A DNA stretch of 5,377 nucleotides. Source: Methanosarcinaceae archaeon. Its GTDB lineage: Archaea > Halobacteriota > Methanosarcinia > Methanosarcinales > Methanosarcinaceae. The DNA is taken from contig JAUSPM010000254.1 in assembly GCA_030655675.1 (NCBI GenBank), forward strand, positions 1-5,377, in the 5' to 3' direction. The number at the start of each line of letters is the position of its first letter. The stretch's first letter is position 1. The notes beneath the pieces are model-generated. The model was not told the DNA's origin. It made no database searches and was given only the letters and a program-made list of their open reading frames with translations. Made by a program: the position numbers and the translations under genes. This document shows, piece after piece, positions 1 through 4,721 of this stretch.

Positions 1-86
1 TGATGGATAAACTTTATAAAGGTCTTCAGATATTAAATATGATGCCGGTTTATGATCTTGATGGACGGTTGATTGAATTTAAGTGA
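1..86 (+). CDS. 3' end of an unidentified protein (partial)
   Basis: Only one of the six frames is open from the left edge. It is read from base 3 on the plus strand and closes with TGA at 84-86; the other two plus frames and all three minus frames hit stops. The visible tail is 27 residues, beginning with MDKLYKG and ending with DLDGRLIEFK, and has ordinary mixed composition. The ATG at 3-5 could be a start but is more likely an internal methionine of a longer gene cut by the window edge. The tail is too short to assign a family. The gene-free stretch that follows makes it the last gene of its transcription unit. Confidence 0.5.
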   Translation, partial: MDKLYKGLQILNMMPVYDLDGRLIEFK

Positions 87-134
87 ATTTGTCTAATTTA
101 ACCTGGTCGTAAAATCAAAATAGCCGAAAGTCAT

Positions 135-230
135 GTATTAATAAAAAATGAATTTGCATACATAAGTGGTATTAATAAAAAATGAATTTGCGTGCATAAG
201 TGGTATTAATAAAAAATGAATTTGCGTACA
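135..230. repeat. 34-bp tandem repeat, 2.8 copies
   Basis: Copies lie at 135-168, 169-202 and 203-230 (last one partial). Each begins GTATTAATAAAAAATGAATT and continues TTGC, then a short variable part, then CATAAGTG in the two complete copies. Copies 1 and 2 differ at only two positions, and the third loses similarity after base 230. The 34-bp period is not a multiple of three and the copies abut without spacers, which argues against both coding function and a CRISPR array. Read on the minus strand, each copy holds a run of six T downstream of the moeA stop, so the array could act as a series of U-rich archaeal terminators. That role is inference. Confidence 0.9.
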
Positions 231-255
231 AGCATTCCGTTTTTTATGAGTTGCG

Positions 256-290
256 CCGCCTACGGCGGGTTGTTGTGTTAATTTTTATTT
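256..290 (+). terminator. GC hairpin followed by T-rich tract, possible terminator
   Basis: CCGCC (256-260) and GGCGG (264-268) can pair around a three-base loop, and T-rich sequence with two T5 runs follows to 290. On the plus strand this resembles a terminator for the gene ending at base 86, although it lies 170 nt beyond that stop. On the minus strand the same hairpin lies just after the moeA stop and is followed by fewer T residues. The stem is only five pairs and archaeal termination relies mainly on U-tracts, so the call is weak. Confidence 0.3.
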
Positions 291-2201
291 TTAAGTTAAG
301 GGTACAATGTCACCCGTACTTTCATACACAAAAATCCCTGCAGGGAGCCGCTCTGAAAAATCTTCTGATACCAAACACTCGCGTAATGCCCGGATCTCCT
401 TGATCTCCAGAAGATGTTTTGGAACCAGAAGATCATAATCTTCCTCCGCGACCTTGATGAACTTCAACCCAGCCTCCTCAGCAGCAGATCGAAGACCAAA
501 TCCAATATCTGCGCGCCCGTTCTTTACTGCATCACAAACGGCGCGGTGAGTTTTTGCGCCGGAATCGTAGCCTGTTATTGAACCGGTCATTTCACGAAGT
601 GAAATGCCCTTTTCTTCGGCAAGTTCCCCCAGTTTAATATCCAGAAGCGCACGCGTACCGGACCCACGATTGCGGTTTATAAGACTATGAGCCAGAATAT
701 CCTCAATCTCTGAGATGTCGCTGTCATGCCGTACGATCAATCCCTGCTCGCGCCTGTATCCTTTGATAAGTATGACATCAGACAATTCCATTCTTTCAAT
801 GATAGGCGTGTTGTACTTGCCCGAAGGATCAGGCATGTTGACGCCTGCAATATCGGTAGTCCCGTTGGCAATTGCACTTAAGCCGCCGCTTGAACCTGTG
901 CCAATTGTCCTTATTCTAAGTCCAGTCAGGTCTTCAAGCACATCAATGACGGGACAGGTGCCTCCTACAAATAATATGTCAGGACGTACTGAATCCCCGA
1001 ACAATGTCACATCCACAGATGTTCCTGCATCCATGAACTCGACCTCGGGGCGTATCTCGATAAAACCGTCCGCATCGGCAAGTGTGGTTATAGCGCCGGA
1101 ACCTTTGTCGGCAGGATATACCTTTCCGCGCACAAGCCCCACAGGCAAGAGCTGATGCCTGCCCTGTGAACGTATGCTCGTGCCAAGAACCGCGGTTGTT
1201 GTTGTTTTTGAAGCGGTGATTGCTCCGATTGCGCGTCGGATCAGGGGGGCTACGAATTCGTTGAAGATCGTGAGTGCGGATGTGGGATTGCCGGGCAGTC
1301 CGATAGTTGGTAGGCCATTGATCAAGCCGATCACAACAGGTTTGCCGGGTTTGATGTTGATGCCGTGCGCGAGGGTTGTGCCTTTTTCCTCGATTATTTT
1401 GTACATGATATCTCCCGCACCGGCTGATGTGCTGCCGGATGTCAGGATAATATCACATTCCTTGACCGCAGTATCAATCGCTTCTTCCATGTCACGATCA
1501 TTGTCGCGGACAATTCCATACATTATCGGGGTTGCGCCGCATTCGATAACACCTGCATGTAGTGCGTATGAGTTTGTGTCGTATATCTTTCCAGGCTCAA
1601 GGGGCTCTCCGGGGCGGATTAGTTCATCACCTGTGGATATGATGCCAACCTTTACACTTGTGGTGGAGACTTCTCTTTTCCCGATCGCTGACAGCACACC
1701 GATCTCACGGGAGCCGATGCGGGTGCCTTTGCGAAGCACGCGCTCGCCTCTCATTATATCAGAACCTGCGCGCATGATGTTCTCCCCGATATGAACGGGA
1801 CGGTCTATAAATATCTCATTGTCCTGTCGTTTTGTCTGCTCGAACATCACAACAGCATCAGCGCCATCGGGTATCGGGGCGCCTGTGGCAATATCAACTG
1901 CTTCGCCATCATCTACGAAAAACGTATCAGAGCATCCGGCTGCGACTGTTCCTATGAGTTTTACTGCGCAGGGATTTGTCTCACTTGCTTGATATGTATC
2001 TTTTGCCCTAACGGCATAGCCGTCCATTGTGGACTTGTTAAAAGAAGGGACATCCACAGAGGAGATAATATCCTCTGCAATGATGTGATATGTTGAATCT
2101 TCAATAGAGGTTGATATGGATGCAGGCTGTATCTTTATATCGCGTACAAGAATACGTGCGTCTTCGACCGATATCAGTTCACGGAACTCTTTGCGCTGCA
2201 T
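291..2201 (-). CDS. moeA: Molybdopterin molybdenumtransferase MoeA with C-terminal PBP-like domain
   Basis: MoeA inserts molybdate (or tungstate) into adenylylated molybdopterin in the cytoplasm, the last step of basic molybdenum-cofactor synthesis. The 636 residues hold a full MoeA: MDGYAVR at 59-65, ATGAPIPDGADAVVM at 105-119, STGDE at 189-193, TSGSTSAGAGD at 254-264, KPGKP at 284-288 and GLPGNP at 301-306, then the MoeA C-terminal domain to about 400. Residues from about 405 form a second domain typical of PBP-like (ModA/LysR-type) modules: GTGSSGG at 434-440, NRNRGSGTR at 509-517, GY at 544-545 and GRADIGFG at 562-569. Bacterial MoeA is about 410 residues, so the extra third is the fusion; such fusions are common in methanogens. 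An in-frame TGA lies nine nt upstream of the ATG, which fixes the start. No strong ribosome site is visible, and the 11-nt gap after the upstream gene suggests coupled translation. Confidence 0.95.
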   Translation of the reverse strand: MQRKEFRELISVEDARILVRDIKIQPASISTSIEDSTYHIIAEDIISSVDVPSFNKSTMDGYAVRAKDTYQASETNPCAVKLIGTVAAGCSDTFFVDDGEAVDIATGAPIPDGADAVVMFEQTKRQDNEIFIDRPVHIGENIMRAGSDIMRGERVLRKGTRIGSREIGVLSAIGKREVSTTSVKVGIISTGDELIRPGEPLEPGKIYDTNSYALHAGVIECGATPIMYGIVRDNDRDMEEAIDTAVKECDIILTSGSTSAGAGDIMYKIIEEKGTTLAHGINIKPGKPVVIGLINGLPTIGLPGNPTSALTIFNEFVAPLIRRAIGAITASKTTTTAVLGTSIRSQGRHQLLPVGLVRGKVYPADKGSGAITTLADADGFIEIRPEVEFMDAGTSVDVTLFGDSVRPDILFVGGTCPVIDVLEDLTGLRIRTIGTGSSGGLSAIANGTTDIAGVNMPDPSGKYNTPIIERMELSDVILIKGYRREQGLIVRHDSDISEIEDILAHSLINRNRGSGTRALLDIKLGELAEEKGISLREMTGSITGYDSGAKTHRAVCDAVKNGRADIGFGLRSAAEEAGLKFIKVAEEDYDLLVPKHLLEIKEIRALRECLVSEDFSERLPAGIFVYESTGDIVPLT

Positions 2202-2212
2202 GTAATTTCAAT

Positions 2213-2443
2213 CTACTTTTCTTCCATGTACTTTTCGAGGGTTTTGTTCAAATTATAGACCCGATATGCCACATACCAAAGCCCAAGAAGATAAACTATC
2301 CATGTGAGTATTGAAAGGTTTTTCAATTCAGGAATGGGATCAAGTGCCTCAAAAGTGATGACGAGAGTTACAGGCATGAGTAGCAAGATCGCAATGACTG
2401 AATCATTCAGATACTTTATGTTTTTAATTATTATCTTATCCAT
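2213..2443 (-). CDS. Small two-helix membrane protein, first gene of the moeA unit
   Basis: I do not recognise a family. The 76 residues comprise a short lysine- and isoleucine-rich N-terminus, a hydrophobic segment at about 16-34, an acidic loop around 33-40 (EALDPIPE), a second hydrophobic segment at about 44-62 (rich in L, W and Y), and a charged tail ending KYMEEK. Two membrane helices with both ends in the cytoplasm is the likely layout. Support for a real gene is the AGGGTG ribosome-site-like stretch at 2449-2454, five nt before the ATG, a TATA-like box farther upstream, and the 11-nt distance to moeA on the same strand. A role in oxyanion uptake or cofactor handling would only be guilt by association. 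Confidence 0.7.
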   Translation of the reverse strand: MDKIIIKNIKYLNDSVIAILLLMPVTLVITFEALDPIPELKNLSILTWIVYLLGLWYVAYRVYNLNKTLEKYMEEK

Positions 2444-2462
2444 TTGTACACCCTGTGATTTT

Positions 2463-2474
2463 TCAAACTTGATT
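2463..2474. repeat. 12-bp direct repeat, copy 1 (moeA-unit side)
   Basis: TCAAACTTGATT, identical to bases 2641-2652 in the same orientation. This copy lies about 20 nt upstream of the start codon of the small membrane protein, near its predicted transcription start. It could be a shared regulatory site for the divergent genes. No known regulator is recognised. Confidence 0.6.
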
Positions 2475-2491
2475 ATAGTTAATTGTATGCC

Positions 2492-2503
2492 AATATTATA
2501 GTT
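2492..2503 (-). promoter_or_regulatory. TATA-like box for the small membrane protein and moeA
   Basis: The minus strand reads AACTATAATATT here. A box at this place predicts a transcript start near 2467-2472 and a leader of roughly 25 nt before the ATG at 2443, which includes the AGGGTG site. A second AT-rich box, AACTATAATC at 2471-2480, would give an almost leaderless transcript and cannot be excluded. Confidence 0.4.
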
Positions 2504-2640
2504 ATTACTAATTAAACTTTTGAAAACATTACACTGGTTTAATGGCAGTTTTCAATCCATACGTGCCACTTTTCTTATTAACACACATCAAGAATGAATT
2601 ATGGGGGGGTGGACATTGGACCTTAACATAGATGAACATG

Positions 2641-2652
2641 TCAAACTTGATT
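2641..2652. repeat. 12-bp direct repeat, copy 2 (protease side)
   Basis: TCAAACTTGATT, identical to 2463-2474. It ends eight bases before the TATA-like box of the protease gene, where an archaeal activator or the BRE region would sit. With the four following bases it also forms a small TCAA/TTGA dyad. Confidence 0.6.
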
Positions 2653-2659
2653 GAAACTC

Positions 2660-2666
2660 TTATATC
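2660..2666 (+). promoter_or_regulatory. TATA-like box for the presenilin-type protease gene
   Basis: TTATATC, preceded by the purine-containing stretch GAAACTC. The expected start about 25 nt downstream falls near 2687-2690, giving a leader of about 25 nt that contains the GGAG ribosome site at 2700-2703. Spacing therefore agrees with a leadered transcript. Confidence 0.5.
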
Positions 2667-2699
2667 TCATCACAATGTGAATAGCCATACTGATAATAT

Positions 2700-2703
2700 G
2701 GAG
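2700..2703 (+). promoter_or_regulatory. Ribosome binding site of the protease gene
   Basis: GGAG lies ten nt before the ATG at 2714. In that frame there is no other ATG between the upstream in-frame TGA (2678-2680) and 2714, so site and start support each other. The ATG at 2698 is in another frame and leads only to a short peptide. Confidence 0.6.
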
Positions 2704-2713
2704 TCTAAAACAG

Positions 2714-3610
2714 ATGAGTTCTGAGAAAATAACCCTTTCAAGTTACATGCCAATAGTGGTAATGGCAGCTATAATATTACTTGTGCAGGTATTTGCTCTT
2801 CTTTTAGCAGCACCAATGCTGGCGGAAGACATGGTCGCTTTTGAAGACCCGACAGCCACATCAAACTCATTGTACTACATAGGTGTAATTTTAGTATTTA
2901 CGTTTATGTTGCTTGTTGTTATCAAAAAGAACATGAAGTGGATAATTCAGATCATCATACTATTGGCAGTTGCATCTACTCTATATTATGTGCTTTATGC
3001 CCTCCTTTCGACAACATCGGTCTCCTCTTCTACCAACAATATAATCTCGATCTTGTTTTCTGCAGGCGCGACCATTGTCCTGTACAAGTTCCCTGAATGG
3101 TATGTTATTGATGTTCTCGGGCTCATGATCGGCGCAGGTGCTGCCGCGATTTTTGGCATATCACTTGCAATTATTCCAACCATTGTGCTTTTGGTATTGC
3201 TGGCCGTGTACGATGCGATATCGGTTTACAAAACAAAGCATATGATCGCATTGGCAGACGGTGTGATGGACCTTAAACTTCCTATATTGTTCGTCATCCC
3301 AAAACATTTCGGATATTCATTCAGAAAAGAGAAGTTCGACAAGGAAGGCGAAAAAGAGGCTTTTTTCATGGGACTTGGTGACGCAGTGATGCCAACCATA
3401 CTCGTAGTATCTGCATACATGTTCATAGACCAGATTGGACCTATACATTATCCTGCACTTGGTGCTATGATCGGCACAGTTGTCGGTTTCTTTGCACTTG
3501 GAATGTTTGTCATGAAAGGAAAACCACAGGCTGGATTACCGTTCTTAAATAGTGGTGTTATTTTGGGATATATTGCAGGATGCCTATTATCAGGCTCGCC
3601 GCTTTACTGA
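2714..3610 (+). CDS. Presenilin/signal-peptide-peptidase-type intramembrane aspartyl protease (family A22)
   Basis: The 298-residue protein belongs to the archaeal presenilin homologues, which cleave membrane-embedded segments of other proteins with two aspartates inside the bilayer. About nine hydrophobic segments can be read, near 12-34, 53-71, 76-98, 109-124, 130-147, 149-170, 218-237, 246-267 and 277-295, matching the nine-helix family fold. The first catalytic motif is Y166-D167 in helix 6 and the second is GLGD at 220-223 in helix 7, separated by a charged loop (171-217). The C-terminal PAL position appears as AGLP at 273-276, which I take as the archaeal variant. Length fits the family and both catalytic aspartates are present, so the enzyme should be active. 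The natural substrate is unknown. It has its own promoter and ribosome site and ends 53 nt before the HAD gene. Confidence 0.9.
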   Translation: MSSEKITLSSYMPIVVMAAIILLVQVFALLLAAPMLAEDMVAFEDPTATSNSLYYIGVILVFTFMLLVVIKKNMKWIIQIIILLAVASTLYYVLYALLSTTSVSSSTNNIISILFSAGATIVLYKFPEWYVIDVLGLMIGAGAAAIFGISLAIIPTIVLLVLLAVYDAISVYKTKHMIALADGVMDLKLPILFVIPKHFGYSFRKEKFDKEGEKEAFFMGLGDAVMPTILVVSAYMFIDQIGPIHYPALGAMIGTVVGFFALGMFVMKGKPQAGLPFLNSGVILGYIAGCLLSGSPLY

Positions 3611-3635
3611 GACATCGATACATTGTCGTAAAGGT

Positions 3636-3645
3636 AATTATATAT
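3636..3645 (+). promoter_or_regulatory. TATA-like box of the HAD gene, predicting a leaderless transcript
   Basis: AATTATATAT is the best TATA-like sequence of the 53-nt gap between the protease and the HAD gene. Its centre is about 23 nt from the ATG at 3664, so transcription should begin at or within a few bases of the start codon. No ribosome-site sequence precedes that ATG, which fits leaderless translation. Read-through from the protease gene is also possible, since no clear terminator lies between them. Confidence 0.5.
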
Positions 3646-3663
3646 TAGTTCAATCATCCATTT

Positions 3664-4464
3664 ATGAAAAAAAGTATTGCCGTGATATTCGACAGTGCAG
3701 GAACACTCCTGCACATGTACCGTGTGGCAAAGGACCTTAACACAGGTCGTATGGTCGATGAGATCGAAAGCACTGCACTGGTCGCAAAAAAGCCACATCA
3801 AGCACTTGTCGTCCTTCATACTGATCCTGAAACCATCCTGAAACAGGATCCCAACATATTACTAATCAAGTTCATCAATGACAATGATATCGCAATTGAT
3901 ATAAGTTGCTCAAGCAGCCCTTTTACAGTTGATATGGCATTTGATATCATCAAAAAGGACAATATGAAGATCAGCGATCTGCATGATGTTCTGACCTGTG
4001 TAAAAGGCCAGTGTCCGAATGTGTTCTATCTTGCGGCAGGTGTTATCGTGAATTCTCAAACCTGTACTATACCTTATGTATTAAGCACGGGTGGACGGGT
4101 ATTCCGGAATACTAGATATACAATTAAAACGCTGGGTGAACAAGGGGTTGATACGTATATTGCATCCGGGGATAGTATGCGCAACCTGCGGCAACTTGCG
4201 AAATGTGTGCAGATCCCAATAGAAAGGGTTTTTGATATTGCTACGACGCATGATAAAGAGCGCATAGTCCTTGAAATGAAAAAAAAATACGATACGGTTG
4301 TGATGGTGGGGGATGGTATAAACGACATCCTTGCACTCAGGGCGGCAGATGTGGGGGTTATGACCACTCAGCAGGGAGATGTGCGACCTGAAAAACTAAA
4401 GAATGCTGCAGATGTTGTTATAAAAGACATTTCAGAAGTTTTAACCATAATTGATAATATGTAG
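3664..4464 (+). CDS. HAD-superfamily protein, soluble P-type-ATPase-like
   Basis: The 266 residues carry the four HAD motifs. Motif I is FDSAGT at 9-14 with the nucleophile D10, motif II is ASGD around S168, motif III is K198 in HDKER, and motif IV is GDGIND at 216-221. The segment 190-235, with DK, VGDGIND, AL and AADVGV, closely resembles the phosphorylation domain of P-type ATPases, but there are no membrane helices, so this is a soluble relative. About 155 residues (15-165) lie between motifs I and II as a cap and hold cysteines at 82, 112, 117 and 134. The second aspartate of motif I is replaced by alanine (A12); P-type ATPases have threonine there and phosphonoacetaldehyde hydrolase has alanine. 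Phosphatase or phosphotransfer activity is likely, but the substrate is unknown. The ATG is the only start after an in-frame TAG at 3646. Confidence 0.85.
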   Translation: MKKSIAVIFDSAGTLLHMYRVAKDLNTGRMVDEIESTALVAKKPHQALVVLHTDPETILKQDPNILLIKFINDNDIAIDISCSSSPFTVDMAFDIIKKDNMKISDLHDVLTCVKGQCPNVFYLAAGVIVNSQTCTIPYVLSTGGRVFRNTRYTIKTLGEQGVDTYIASGDSMRNLRQLAKCVQIPIERVFDIATTHDKERIVLEMKKKYDTVVMVGDGINDILALRAADVGVMTTQQGDVRPEKLKNAADVVIKDISEVLTIIDNM

Positions 4465-4504
4465 TCCGTACCAAAAATATTATATTGTGCTGCATGAATG
4501 TGAT

Positions 4505-4523
4505 TTCAGAAGTTAACAGTGCA
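4505..4523. repeat. 19-bp imperfect direct repeat, copy 1
   Basis: TTCAGAAGTTAACAGTGCA matches 4600-4618 at 16 of 19 positions, 95 bp apart in the same orientation. A short dyad (GCAT at 4521-4524 with ATGC at 4530-4533) starts at its right end. It is a candidate regulator site for atwA; no known motif is recognised. Confidence 0.55.
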
Positions 4524-4599
4524 TAAATAATGCGTTATGTTTATGTAGTGCTTTCTATATTGTAATTGATGTTCATGTCAATTTAATTAATTATAAATG

Positions 4600-4618
4600 T
4601 TCGGAAGTAAACAGTACA
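4600..4618. repeat. 19-bp imperfect direct repeat, copy 2
   Basis: TTCGGAAGTAAACAGTACA, differing from 4505-4523 at the 4th, 10th and 17th positions. It follows directly after the TTATAAAT box at 4591-4598 and overlaps the left arm of the GTACAA dyad. A protein bound here could block a transcript start from that box. Confidence 0.55.
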
Positions 4619-4633
4619 ACAATGGTTTTGTAC
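4614..4633. promoter_or_regulatory. GTACAA/TTGTAC dyad, possible operator
   Basis: Two six-base arms, GTACAA at 4614-4619 and TTGTAC at 4628-4633, are separated by eight bases. The size suits a site for a dimeric helix-turn-helix regulator. It lies 88 nt before the atwA start. A dyad this short can arise by chance in AT-rich DNA. Confidence 0.35.
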
Positions 4634-4707
4634 ATGACTTGCAAAACCCTTAAGTAATTTAAACTAAATAGCAATTAAGACAAAAAAATCGCAATATCCT
4701 ATCTTGC

Positions 4708-4712
4708 GGAGG
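4708..4712 (+). promoter_or_regulatory. Strong ribosome binding site of atwA
   Basis: GGAGG ends nine nt before the ATG at 4722. It is the best ribosome site in the window. An in-frame TAA (4719-4721) directly precedes the ATG, so no upstream start is possible. Confidence 0.85.
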
Positions 4713-4721
4713 AAACTATAA

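Larger units (their letters stand above)
4465..4721 (+). promoter_or_regulatory. Gene-free control region upstream of atwA
   Basis: I see no gene here. AT-rich boxes that could serve as TATA elements for atwA lie at 4554-4562 (TCTATATTG), 4591-4598 (TTATAAAT) and 4658-4665 (TTTAAACT). The last would give a leader of about 35 nt and the middle one a leader of about 100 nt; sequence alone does not decide. The region also holds the direct repeats and the dyad listed separately. There is no clear terminator for the HAD gene beyond scattered T-runs. Confidence 0.4.

Noticed and set aside
135..230. CRISPR-like array
   Set aside because: Units abut directly with no spacers, only 2.8 copies exist, and no cas gene is present.
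200..403. A 67-codon plus-strand frame that begins in the tandem repeat
   Set aside because: It starts with GTG inside a repeat whose 34-bp period shifts frame, runs through the hairpin and into the end of moeA, and has no ribosome site.
715..1794. Long plus-strand open frames (715-1155 and 1174-1794)
   Set aside because: They lie opposite moeA, whose motifs run without interruption through the whole interval. Their translations have the serine- and proline-rich composition of antisense shadows and match no family.
1791..2314. Plus-strand open frames over the moeA 5' part and the small membrane gene
   Set aside because: Antisense to conserved MoeA residues, without a ribosome site or promoter, and with shadow-like composition.
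2632..2724. A 30-codon plus-strand frame upstream of the protease gene
   Set aside because: It contains the predicted TATA box of the protease gene, would start before the predicted transcript start, has no ribosome site and overlaps the real start codon.
3604..3819. A 71-codon minus-strand frame over the protease-HAD junction
   Set aside because: It lies opposite HAD motif I and the TATA box and has no upstream signals.
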